From positions 1,116,001 through 1,180,000 of the forward strand of contig NZ_JAIVAF010000003.1 of the NCBI RefSeq assembly GCF_020171805.1: DNA of 64,000 nucleotides. The letters run 5' to 3'. Below the pieces are notes generated by a model, which was given only the letters and a program-made list of their open reading frames with translations, was not told where the DNA came from and ran no database searches. Below, one piece after another: positions 37,015-44,671 of the stretch. The DNA is from Guptibacillus algicola. GTDB lineage: Bacteria; Bacillota; Bacilli; Bacillales; Guptibacillaceae. The position numbers and the translations under genes are program-made. The stretch's first letter is position 1, and every line of letters begins with the position of its first letter.

Positions 37015-38082
37015 GTGACTAATAAAACGCTAATAGAAGAAGCTTTCTCTTTTTTAGAAGAAGCCTATTCTGAATTGAATATAACACCAGAAAGACTAAA
37101 TGACCGTAAACATGAAGTACAGATTGAAATTGAAAGAACTGGTACATATGAACACACGTTTGAAGAGTTACAGCACGGCGCTAGAATGGCTTGGCGTAAT
37201 AGCAATAAATGTATTGGGAGACTGTTTTGGAATACGTTAACCGTCATTGATAAACGGTCTGTTACAACTGAAGAGGAGGTTGCGACTTCCTTACTTAATC
37301 ACATTCAAATGGCTACAAACAATGGAAGAATTCGTCCAACGATTACTGTATTCCAACCAGGAAAAGTTAGGATTTGGAATCACCAACTCATAAGGTATGC
37401 AGGTTACGAGACAGATGATGGAATCATTGGAGACCCTGCTTCAATCAAACTTACGAAAGAAGTTAACAAACTAGGATGGATAGGGGAAGGGAGTTCTTAT
37501 GACGTCTTACCGCTAATCTTTCAACTAAATAATAATGAACCATCACTGGTCTCTATTCCGTCAGAATTAGTTCTCCAAGTAGATCTTAGACACCCTGAAT
37601 ACGACCTAACATCCCTACATGCTCGCTGGTATGCTGTTCCGATTATATCTGACATGAGACTTGAAATAGGCGGCATATCATACGACGCTGCTCCTTTTAA
37701 CGGATGGTATATGGGTACAGAAATAGGAGCTAGAAATCTAGCTGATGAAACGCGATATCATATGCTACCTCAAATGGCAGAAATTATGAAACTAGAAACA
37801 TCTTCGAATGCAACATTATGGAAAGACAGAGCTTTAATTGAACTCAATCGTGCTGTTTTATATTCCTTCCAGGAAGATCAAGTAAGTATTGTCGATCATC
37901 ATACAGCTGCACGACAATTTCATAAGTTCGAAGAAAATGAAGCACGTGCTGAAAGAAAAGTGACTGGAAATTGGACTTGGTTGATTCCTCCCATTTCTCC
38001 AGCTACGACACATATTTTCCACAAACCATATAAGAATACGATCGTCTCTCCTAATTACTTTTATCAAGATCGACCTTATTAA
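37015..38082 (+). CDS. nos: Nitric oxide synthase oxygenase
   Basis: A 355-residue bacterial NOS with only the oxygenase domain. The heme-thiolate ligand is Cys66 in [17 protein letters not shown]. The substrate-arginine region [20 protein letters not shown] and the C-terminal [19 protein letters not shown] are typical. It makes NO and citrulline from arginine with electrons from a general reductase. Translation starts at GTG 37015 behind GCAGGAGGG. In Bacillus NO from NOS protects against oxidative stress and antibiotics. The gene is followed 21 bp later by an ABM-domain gene. Confidence 0.95.
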   Translation: MTNKTLIEEAFSFLEEAYSELNITPERLNDRKHEVQIEIERTGTYEHTFEELQHGARMAWRNSNKCIGRLFWNTLTVIDKRSVTTEEEVATSLLNHIQMATNNGRIRPTITVFQPGKVRIWNHQLIRYAGYETDDGIIGDPASIKLTKEVNKLGWIGEGSSYDVLPLIFQLNNNEPSLVSIPSELVLQVDLRHPEYDLTSLHARWYAVPIISDMRLEIGGISYDAAPFNGWYMGTEIGARNLADETRYHMLPQMAEIMKLETSSNATLWKDRALIELNRAVLYSFQEDQVSIVDHHTAARQFHKFEENEARAERKVTGNWTWLIPPISPATTHIFHKPYKNTIVSPNYFYQDRPY

Positions 38083-38103
38083 AGAAGAAAGAAGTGAAAG
38101 TAA

Positions 38104-38397
38104 ATGGTAATCGAGAAAGCCTGTTTCACCGTTCATAAAGGGATGGAAGAAGACTTCGAAGAAACGTTTTCAAAGGCTGTAGAGTTTATTTCTGTTACAC
38201 CTGGATTTATTAATCACCAGTTAACGAAATCCATTGAAACAAAGAGCAAATATGTCATTCTTGTAGAGTGGGATTCGCTTGAAGCGCATACTGAAGGATT
38301 CATGAAGTCAGAAAGGTTCAACGAATTCGTATCCATGATGGATCCGTTTTTAGATACAGTAGAAATGGAACATCTTGAGCCGATCTCTGGTAACTAA
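38104..38397 (+). CDS. Antibiotic biosynthesis monooxygenase (ABM) domain protein
   Basis: A 97-residue dimeric alpha/beta ferredoxin-like ABM protein (GMEEDFEETFSKAVEFISVTPGFINHQL; YVILVEWDSLEAH). The fold includes heme-degrading IsdG/HmoA enzymes and quinol monooxygenases. It is probably co-transcribed with nos; a heme- or NO-related role is a context-based guess. The ribosome binding site is weak (AGAAGTGA), consistent with coupling to nos. Confidence 0.72.
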   Translation: MVIEKACFTVHKGMEEDFEETFSKAVEFISVTPGFINHQLTKSIETKSKYVILVEWDSLEAHTEGFMKSERFNEFVSMMDPFLDTVEMEHLEPISGN

Positions 38398-38398
38398 C

Positions 38399-38420
38399 CC
38401 CCGCTGTTAAGCGGGTTTTC
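38399..38420 (+). terminator. Terminator after nos-ABM
   Basis: CCCGCT-GTTA-AGCGGG followed by TTTTC, just after the ABM stop. Confidence 0.72.
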
Positions 38421-38503
38421 TTATGGGCAAAACACTATACAGATTTAAGAAAACACTATACAATTAAAAGTGTATATTCCTATAAGAAAGGTTGGATTTT
38501 TAA

Positions 38504-38935
38504 ATGTCTGGTATTCCACGTCCATTAGTACGAGTCAATCAATGGTTTATCTTTATATGTGCGACAGCTTTCATCGTGACACTTCATCCTATGTTCTTAA
38601 TCATTCCTCTATCTGTAGGGGTTTCAAGTTTGTTTTTTAATTCAAACCCAGTCATGAAGGTAGGTAAGTTATTTTTACGAAAGCCGATGACATCATATCT
38701 ATTAGAAGACAAAGAGCAACAAGCATTTAATCAAAAAATAGCGGTTAGCCTATTGACGCTCGCGTTAGTAGCAAGCTTCGTAAGTATTGAATGGCTTGCG
38801 ATTACTTCCGCTATCATGGTAGCTCTTGCTACGTTCATTGCGATCCTAGGATTTTGTATCGGATGCTTTGTTCGATTTCAATGGAAAAGATATCAATATA
38901 AGAGGACTCTACACACACAATGTAAAGGCAGCTGA
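38504..38935 (+). CDS. DUF4395 membrane protein
   Basis: A 143-residue protein with four hydrophobic segments. The N-terminal IPRPLVRVNQWFIF and the C-terminal FCIGCFVRFQWKRYQY, with a conserved Cys pair spacing (C-x(2)-C), are DUF4395 hallmarks. The cysteine in the last helix suggests a redox or sulfur-linked function for the family, but none is established. Its stop lies in the loop of a weak terminator. Confidence 0.78.
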   Translation: MSGIPRPLVRVNQWFIFICATAFIVTLHPMFLIIPLSVGVSSLFFNSNPVMKVGKLFLRKPMTSYLLEDKEQQAFNQKIAVSLLTLALVASFVSIEWLAITSAIMVALATFIAILGFCIGCFVRFQWKRYQYKRTLHTQCKGS

Positions 38936-38950
38936 CAAGGCTGTTTTTTA
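38929..38950 (+). terminator. Weak terminator after the DUF4395 gene
   Basis: CAGC-TGACAAG-GCTG with TTTTTTAT after it. The stem is only four to five pairs, and the stop codon of the gene is in the loop. Confidence 0.5.
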
Positions 38951-39021
38951 TATTGAAAAATAAAAAATTCTGATTTCTGCTATACTTATTATTAGAGAGA
39001 TAGTAGAAAGGATAGGATTGT

Positions 39022-40335
39022 ATGAGAGAAAAAGTATATGATGTTATTGGAATTGGAATAGGACCATTTAATTTAGGCCTTGCTGCTTTGCTAGACCCCA
39101 TCAAAGAAATCGAATCACTTTTCTTTGAACAAAAAGAGAAATTCGATTGGCATCCAGGTATGTTGATCGAGGGTACTAGGCTTCAAGTTCCTTTCATGGC
39201 TGATTTGGTAACCATGGCTGATCCGACAAATGAATTTAGTTACTTAAATTATTTAAAACACCAAAACAGGCTTTATAATTTTTATTTCTTACAAAGACTC
39301 GAAATGCCAAGAAATGAGTACAATCATTATTGCCAATGGGCTTCTGAACGTTTGGATAGCTGTCAGTTCAATAGTAAAGTTGTATCGATCACACCACTCG
39401 AACAGCCGATCAAACACTACGAGGTGACAGTAGAAAATACTACTAACGGTGAAATTACTACATATCTTACAAAGAATTTGATTTTGGGTGTAGGGACGAT
39501 CCCTTCTTTGCCTAAATCACTTCAAGGGATGTCTGAAGAAGATGTGTTTCATTCATCAACTTTCTTACATCATGAAAATCGTTGTAAAAGAGCAAAAAGT
39601 ATTACGGTGATCGGTTCAGGGCAAAGTGCAGCAGAAATATTCAGGGAGTTACTAAAGGAGCGAGCTGATCATGGCTACTCCATCAATTGGATTACAAGAT
39701 CAAAAGGATTTTTCCCAATGGAAGAAACTAAATTAAGCCTTGAACATTTTTCACCTGAGTATATTGATTATTTCTATGAGCTCCCACAAGACCAAAAAGA
39801 TGAGATATTCAGTAATCAGCAGCTCTTGTATAAAGGAATAAGCCCTCACACAATAACTGATATTTATAACCTTCTTTATGAGCAAACAGTTGGCGGAAAG
39901 GAAATGGATGTCACGCTGATGCCATTAACTGAAGTGAATGGCATATCTCAAACTGAAAACGAAACAGGTTATGAATTAAAATGTCGCCAATGGGAAAAAG
40001 GGAAGTCGTTTCTTATTGAAAGTGAAGTTGTGATCGGTGCAACAGGTTATCGTCCTTTTATACCAGATTGCTTAAACGGATTGAAGGATCTAATTCAATG
40101 GGATGATTTAGGAAGATACAACGTTTCCAAAGATTATAAGTTGATGTTGAATGAAGAAGCGACTGGTGAAATTTTTGTGCATAGTGGTATGCAGCATACA
40201 CATGGAGTAGGTTCGACTAACCTTGGCCTTGCTGTTAACCGAAATAAAATTATTATCAATCAAATAGCAGAAAAAGAAATTTATCCAGCTCTCGAAAATA
40301 ACATTTTTCAAAAATTCGAACATAACATCGATTAA
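39022..40335 (+). CDS. Orphan SidA/IucD-type N-hydroxylating monooxygenase
   Basis: A 437-residue flavin-dependent monooxygenase of the lysine N6/ornithine N5-hydroxylase family. The FAD motif is DVIGIGIGPFNLGLAALL (about residues 7-24), the substrate/FAD region HPGMLIEGTRLQVPFMADL follows, the NADPH motif is VIGSGQSAAEIFREL, and GATGYRPFIP lies near the C-terminus. Such enzymes make the hydroxamate precursor of siderophores such as aerobactin or schizokinen. No IucA/IucC synthetase, transporter or clear Fur box lies nearby, so its role here is open. Confidence 0.82.
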   Translation: MREKVYDVIGIGIGPFNLGLAALLDPIKEIESLFFEQKEKFDWHPGMLIEGTRLQVPFMADLVTMADPTNEFSYLNYLKHQNRLYNFYFLQRLEMPRNEYNHYCQWASERLDSCQFNSKVVSITPLEQPIKHYEVTVENTTNGEITTYLTKNLILGVGTIPSLPKSLQGMSEEDVFHSSTFLHHENRCKRAKSITVIGSGQSAAEIFRELLKERADHGYSINWITRSKGFFPMEETKLSLEHFSPEYIDYFYELPQDQKDEIFSNQQLLYKGISPHTITDIYNLLYEQTVGGKEMDVTLMPLTEVNGISQTENETGYELKCRQWEKGKSFLIESEVVIGATGYRPFIPDCLNGLKDLIQWDDLGRYNVSKDYKLMLNEEATGEIFVHSGMQHTHGVGSTNLGLAVNRNKIIINQIAEKEIYPALENNIFQKFEHNID

Positions 40336-40411
40336 TTTTCTAATTATTCTATCAATTTACACCAATTTGCATTATGATTAAAGAAACACGATAGAAGGAC
40401 AGGTGGTGAGT

Positions 40412-41032
40412 ATGACTGGTAAAGACCCTTTGTCAGCATCTAACTTCTTATGTAAACTGATTACTCAGTATGCTCATATCCATCATCGTACGATTGGTTC
40501 AAAAGCTCAAGAATATATCACACAGCTGGGTATCCGTACAGGAGAATGGTTTGAATCTCATTATCAGATAGCGGATTGGACCCCTGATGAGTATGCGAAG
40601 GTTATCGTAGACATCAAAAATTCAATTGGTGGAGAATTCTTCATATCAGAAGTAACGTCAACATATGTTATTGTGAAAGCTAATTCTTGTCCATTCGGTG
40701 AGTTTGTGAAGGACGCCCCTCACTTATGTAAGATGACGGCTAGTGTTTTTGGAGGAATAGCTGCAAGACATTTTAACTATGGCGAGGTTAATTTGCGAAA
40801 ACGAATTGCATTAGGGGATTCAGGTTGTGAAGTGTTAATTGCATTTGAACCCGGGATAGAAGACGGATATAAGTTTGAAAACCTAAAGAATATTCCTGAT
40901 AATAGTGATCCCTTCACTTGGGAAGAAGATACGATAACCCTACTGAATGAAGAGTTAAAACAAAGCGACGCGATGGTTCTTACGCTTTTAGATGAACTTG
41001 AAGACCTAAAAGAACAAGTTAATCGATCATAA
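40412..41032 (+). CDS. Methanogen output domain 1-type protein
   Basis: A 206-residue cytosolic protein. The C-terminal half (KANSCPFGEFVKDAPHLCKMTASVFGGIAARHF ... RKRIALGDSGCEVLIAFEP; longer stretch at 40679-40854) matches the methanogen output domain 1 pattern: two cysteines then FGGIAAR and IALGD-x-GC. That domain is usually attached to signalling receivers or sensor domains. Here it is stand-alone with an N-terminal helical part and a C-terminal coiled-coil-like tail (LLNEELKQSDAMVLTLLDEL). The exact start is uncertain (GTG 40403 or ATG 40412). Confidence 0.6.
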   Translation: MTGKDPLSASNFLCKLITQYAHIHHRTIGSKAQEYITQLGIRTGEWFESHYQIADWTPDEYAKVIVDIKNSIGGEFFISEVTSTYVIVKANSCPFGEFVKDAPHLCKMTASVFGGIAARHFNYGEVNLRKRIALGDSGCEVLIAFEPGIEDGYKFENLKNIPDNSDPFTWEEDTITLLNEELKQSDAMVLTLLDELEDLKEQVNRS

Positions 41033-41037
41033 ACTGA

Positions 41038-41062
41038 GACAGGCTTAGTGCCTGTCTTTTTT
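41038..41062 (+). terminator. Terminator after the output-domain gene
   Basis: GACAGGC-TTAGT-GCCTGTC followed by TTTTTTG. Confidence 0.88.
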
Positions 41063-41112
41063 GTATGAAATGATTATTTCTAACAAATAATAATAATAAA
41101 AGGGGGTACACG

Positions 41113-41304
41113 ATGCAAAAGAATGCAAGAGGGTATTTGCAGGAAACATGCAGGGAATTAAAAGAAGCTGAAAAAAGTCTACAACAAGCATTAGAAACTG
41201 TTGAGAAAGAGCCAAATAGACAACGAATACAAGAATCACTTCAGCAATTGAGCGCTGTGCAAGCCTATTGTAGCGAAACTGAAGAAATACTTGAAGAACA
41301 CTAA
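41113..41304 (+). CDS. Small coiled-coil hypothetical protein, 63 aa
   Basis: Not recognised. A short hydrophilic protein rich in Glu and Gln whose heptad-like pattern (ELKEAEKSLQQALETVE; ESLQQLSAVQAY) predicts two helices forming a coiled coil. The start has AAAAGGGGG upstream. It could be a spore or stress small protein, but nothing in the sequence settles this. Confidence 0.65.
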   Translation: MQKNARGYLQETCRELKEAEKSLQQALETVEKEPNRQRIQESLQQLSAVQAYCSETEEILEEH

Positions 41305-41394
41305 AATTTTCTTGTAAGAAATTTTCCAAATTAAGTTTTAACCATAAAAAAATCGGAAATTGGTGTGTAATGTTATTTTAAGGAGGATTCAATT

Positions 41395-41529
41395 ATGAGC
41401 CTGTTATTCGGGAAGGGTATGGCAGCATTTGAACAGGATGCGAAATCAGAGAGAGAATTGGTGAAAACATCTCCCGCCGCTCATCAAAATCGTAAATCAA
41501 AGCTTAAACAAAAGCCCACTAAAGTATAA
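41395..41529 (+). CDS. Small basic hypothetical protein, 44 aa
   Basis: Not recognised. MSLLFGKGMAAFEQDAKSER... continues to a Lys-rich tail ending KQKPTKV. It has a perfect AAGGAGGA 6 bp before the ATG, and the stop codon is fused to a strong terminator, which together make it a credible small gene even though it is short. No membrane helix. Confidence 0.6.
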   Translation: MSLLFGKGMAAFEQDAKSERELVKTSPAAHQNRKSKLKQKPTKV

Positions 41530-41554
41530 CCATCCTGTTGGATGGTTTTTTTTT
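41528..41554 (+). terminator. Terminator after the 44-aa gene
   Basis: AACCATCC-TGTT-GGATGGTT followed by a long T run; overlaps the stop codon of the small gene. Confidence 0.9.
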
Positions 41555-41653
41555 GAAGGGATTTATCTCAACATAGAGAATAATTGTAACAATTGGGTAT
41601 AGGTCGATTAGATTTAATCGTAAGTATATAAAAACAAGAGAAGAGGAAACGTT

Positions 41654-42292
41654 GTGGAAATAAATGGCGTTCGGAAGTTTGTTTTTGTAAAGGATATTAC
41701 AATTATCATTAGTTTACTTATGGTTTGTATGGTTTTCATACTTTTCCAAGGCCTTTCGCTAACCGCTTCTGTCTCATTTATTGCAGGATTATTGGTTTTC
41801 ATTTTTAATGAGTATTTAACTCACAGATTCCTCTTTCATTTGAGGCCTCCAAAGAACCTCATAGCACTTAAAGTTCTAAAGAGGTTGCACTATGATCATC
41901 ATAAGGACCCAAATGATTTACACTTGATGTTTCTACCTATCTGGTATAGCCTACCTCAAATTGGTGCTATTTCTCTTTTGTACTACGTTTTATTTTCTTC
42001 CTTCCCAAATTCAGTTGCATTCTCATCAGGTCTTATGACAATGCTTCTCGTATATGAATGGAAGCATTTCGTTGCACATCAACCGATCACACCGAAAACG
42101 AAATTTGGCAAATGGCTGAAACAAACACACTTACTTCATCACTTTAAAAATGAAAATTACTGGTATGGCGTGTCGAATCCATTTATAGATATGCTGTTTG
42201 GCACTCATAAGGATGGAAAAAAGGTGAATAAGAGTAGAACGGTACGGGATATTGAAGGTAACCACTCTAATAAGAATACTGCGAAGTTTTAG
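41654..42292 (+). CDS. Fatty-acid hydroxylase/sterol desaturase superfamily protein
   Basis: A 212-residue membrane protein with about four hydrophobic helices and the di-iron histidine boxes of the superfamily: HRFLFH, LHYDHHKDPNDLHLMF, HFVAHQ and THLLHHFKNENYWYGVSNPFIDMLFGTHKD (box positions about 42092-42210). Members hydroxylate or desaturate lipids such as carotenoids, sterols or fatty acids. GTG start at 41654 with AGAGGAA upstream. The substrate is unknown and no lipid pathway genes are adjacent. Confidence 0.8.
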   Translation: MEINGVRKFVFVKDITIIISLLMVCMVFILFQGLSLTASVSFIAGLLVFIFNEYLTHRFLFHLRPPKNLIALKVLKRLHYDHHKDPNDLHLMFLPIWYSLPQIGAISLLYYVLFSSFPNSVAFSSGLMTMLLVYEWKHFVAHQPITPKTKFGKWLKQTHLLHHFKNENYWYGVSNPFIDMLFGTHKDGKKVNKSRTVRDIEGNHSNKNTAKF

Positions 42293-42296
42293 TTAA

Positions 42297-42327
42297 AACA
42301 GCCTTTTATTAAAGGCTGTTTTTATTT
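42297..42327 (+). terminator. Terminator after the hydroxylase gene
   Basis: AACAGCCTTT-TATT-AAAGGCTGTT followed by TTTATTT. Confidence 0.9.
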
Positions 42328-42376
42328 GGAACTTTTTATATGTGGCTTCGTCTAAATGGTTAGAGGGGGATTATAG

Positions 42377-42922
42377 ATGAAGATGTTATTGATAGGAGTA
42401 ATGATGAGTTTGTTGATCACGGCATTTTTTACTGGTGCGTGGTATACCATGATTAGGGAGCCAGAAGTGGCAACAGAAAAAACAATTGCAGAGGAGAAAA
42501 CTGTTCCTAACCAAGAAATGGTGTTTAAGGATGGAGAAGTTTTTATTGAAACCGATCAGGATGATAATGAATTATTTAAACTACAAGTGAAGAAGTTGGA
42601 CACACTTCCTGAAGATGCAGATGTAGAGGAGCTTTCAAAAACCCAGAATTATGCCATATTTGAATTATATGTAGAGAACTTTGAGGATTACGGTAAGGGG
42701 TTTAAAGGGTACTATTCAAACTTAATAGTCGGCAAAGAAAAAATATCGCCCTCGGATTTCGTAATAGTCGATAAAAAGGGGTGGAATAAAATCAGGCTAG
42801 AGTCCGGCGGACATGTAAAAATGATTTTGATATACCTCATCGACAACAATACAAACGAAATGGACCTCTTGATCTCACCAGAGTTTTACTATAAGGATAT
42901 CATCTATCGTTTTGAAGCATAA
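42377..42922 (+). CDS. Membrane-anchored hypothetical protein, 181 aa
   Basis: Not recognised. One N-terminal hydrophobic helix (MKMLLIGVMMSLLITAFFTG) followed by an acidic linker (about 28-65) and a likely beta-rich extracytoplasmic domain (FAIFELYVENFEDYGKGF-like strand pattern, NLIVGKEKISPSDFVIVDKKG). No lipobox Cys. The pattern resembles DUF4352/immunoglobulin-like surface domains, but I cannot assign it. RBS AGAGGGGG is strong. It stands alone between a terminator and the acyl-CoA dehydrogenase gene. Confidence 0.6.
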   Translation: MKMLLIGVMMSLLITAFFTGAWYTMIREPEVATEKTIAEEKTVPNQEMVFKDGEVFIETDQDDNELFKLQVKKLDTLPEDADVEELSKTQNYAIFELYVENFEDYGKGFKGYYSNLIVGKEKISPSDFVIVDKKGWNKIRLESGGHVKMILIYLIDNNTNEMDLLISPEFYYKDIIYRFEA

Positions 42923-43032
42923 ATCGTAGTAATGTCACATCTTCCTATTTCCGATCAGTATACTAGAGATTAGCGCAAGCATTGGTGTATGATAAAAGAT
43001 AAGATGAACGGATTGGGAAGGAAGGCAGTGCT

Positions 43033-44208
43033 ATGTATCTATACGATTCTTATCTGAAAGATCATCGTCAAAAGGAATTATTAGACCTTGCGGACGGTTT
43101 AGCTAACTCTTTTGCAGAGCGGGCAGACGACATTGACAAAGAAGGACGATTTCCTTTCGAAAATTTCAAGGAAATGAAAGAAATAGGTTATACTGCCCTC
43201 ACAGTGCCTGAGAACCTTGGCGGTAGAGGAATAAATTTATACGAGTTTGTTATGCTTCAGGAAAGAATTGCCACTGGAGATGCTTCAACAGCTTTATCGG
43301 TTGGCTGGCACCTTGGCATTATGCTCGAGATGGTAGATGATCAAGAGTGGTCAGATGACTTATTTGAGCGTATGGCGAAGTTAGTAGTGGATGAGAAAGC
43401 CTTGATGAATAGAGCTGCTACAGAGCCTGCTAGCGGTAGTCCTACTCGGGGTGGAATGCCTGAAACAAAAGCAATCGAACATGACAACGGATGGCTAATG
43501 AATGGAAGAAAAAGCTTCACTTCCATGGCTCCAGCACTTGATTATGTACTCGTTTCAGCAGAGATTAATCAGTCAGGTAAGAAGGGGTTTTTCCTCGTAG
43601 ACATGAAATCTGAAGGAATTCGTATTGAAGAGAAATGGAATACCATGTCAATGAGAGGTACAAGAAGTGATGACCTTGTATTACAAGATGTAAAGCTACC
43701 ACTTGATTCTCTTATTGAGGAGTCTGAAAATCCGAAAGGGATGAAGCTTCCAAAAGCTTGGTTACTTCATATACCTGCATGTTACCTCGGCGTCGCGATC
43801 GCAGCAAGAAACTATGCAGTCAAATTTGCTTCTGAGTATAGCCCTAATAGCTTGCCAGGACCAATAAAAGACGTAGCTGAGGTACAACGAAAAATTGGCG
43901 AAATGGAATTAGAATTATTAAGAGCAAGGGAAATGATGTACAGTATTGCTTGGCGTTGGGTTACAGAACCTAAAAAAAGGGAGAATATGGCTGGTGAATT
44001 AGCTGCTGTAAAACATGTAGCAACAAATGGAGCCTCAAATGTTGTTGATCTTGCTATGAGAATTGTAGGAGCTAGAGGATTATTTAATGAAAGTCCGATG
44101 CAACGTTACTATCGCGATGTTAGGGCTGGATTACACAATCCTCCGATGGATGATGCTGTCGTGTCTCTACTTGCATCGAATGCGTTTAAACACCAGGAAC
44201 CGAAATAA
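43033..44208 (+). CDS. Acyl-CoA dehydrogenase family protein
   Basis: A 391-residue flavoprotein with the acyl-CoA dehydrogenase fold: N-terminal helical domain (PENLGGRGINLYEFVMLQERIATGDASTA), a middle beta-barrel with the FAD/substrate segment NGRKSFTSMAPALDYVLVSA, and a C-terminal helical domain ending with MRIVGARGLFNESPMQRYYRDVRAGLHNPPMDD. No ETF or thiolase genes adjoin it, so it may act on a special acyl or nitroalkane-like substrate; the family includes several non-CoA oxidases. The start has GGAAGGAAGG upstream. Confidence 0.85.
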   Translation: MYLYDSYLKDHRQKELLDLADGLANSFAERADDIDKEGRFPFENFKEMKEIGYTALTVPENLGGRGINLYEFVMLQERIATGDASTALSVGWHLGIMLEMVDDQEWSDDLFERMAKLVVDEKALMNRAATEPASGSPTRGGMPETKAIEHDNGWLMNGRKSFTSMAPALDYVLVSAEINQSGKKGFFLVDMKSEGIRIEEKWNTMSMRGTRSDDLVLQDVKLPLDSLIEESENPKGMKLPKAWLLHIPACYLGVAIAARNYAVKFASEYSPNSLPGPIKDVAEVQRKIGEMELELLRAREMMYSIAWRWVTEPKKRENMAGELAAVKHVATNGASNVVDLAMRIVGARGLFNESPMQRYYRDVRAGLHNPPMDDAVVSLLASNAFKHQEPK

Positions 44209-44388
44209 TGGTTCATGGTGTTTTTTATCTAAATATAGGCTTATTTTACTGTAAATACTCTAAATTTCGCCATAGCTATAACGCTTTGACAAGCTTTTAG
44301 GAAGAAAGATATAATTTTGACTTAAAAAGAGGAAAAAACCATTCGGTTGACGAAAAAGTACACAAACAATCGAAAAGGAGATGAAAGC

Positions 44389-44532
44389 ATGCGTGAAAGA
44401 AGGACTGTATCGTTGAGTGGAAGTTTGCTTTTTCCTGACGGATGGGGACTTCAGATGCAAGTAGAAGAAAACAAAAAAGAAGAGAAGATCGCACGAATTA
44501 AACATGAACGGGAGCTGAAACATACTAAATGA
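44389..44532 (+). CDS. Small charged hypothetical protein, 47 aa
   Basis: Not recognised. MRERRTVSLSGSLLFPDGWG followed by a highly charged helix (EENKKEEKIARIKHERELKH). The ATG at 44389 has AAAAGGAG 8 bp upstream; an in-frame TTG at 44347 would extend it without a binding site. A long hairpin terminator follows. Small but plausibly real. Confidence 0.5.
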   Translation: MRERRTVSLSGSLLFPDGWGLQMQVEENKKEEKIARIKHERELKHTK

Positions 44533-44569
44533 TTGGACATATTCTAACAAATAAACAATATAACTTGTA

Positions 44570-44613
44570 ATGGAGTCAAGCGAATTGAATATAATCGCTA
44601 TGACTCCATTTTT
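44570..44613 (+). terminator. Terminator after the 47-aa gene
   Basis: ATGGAGTCA and TGACTCCAT outer arms with an inner AGCGA/TCGCT pairing, followed by TTTTATTTT. Confidence 0.82.
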
Positions 44614-44671
44614 ATTTTACATATAAAAGGAATTTAGAAAAGCAGTAAAGAACTAAGGAGGAGAGAAGCTT

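Noticed and set aside
38944-39021. Fur box upstream of the N-hydroxylating monooxygenase gene
   Set aside because: I searched by eye for a GATAATGATAATCATTATC-like sequence and saw no convincing match.
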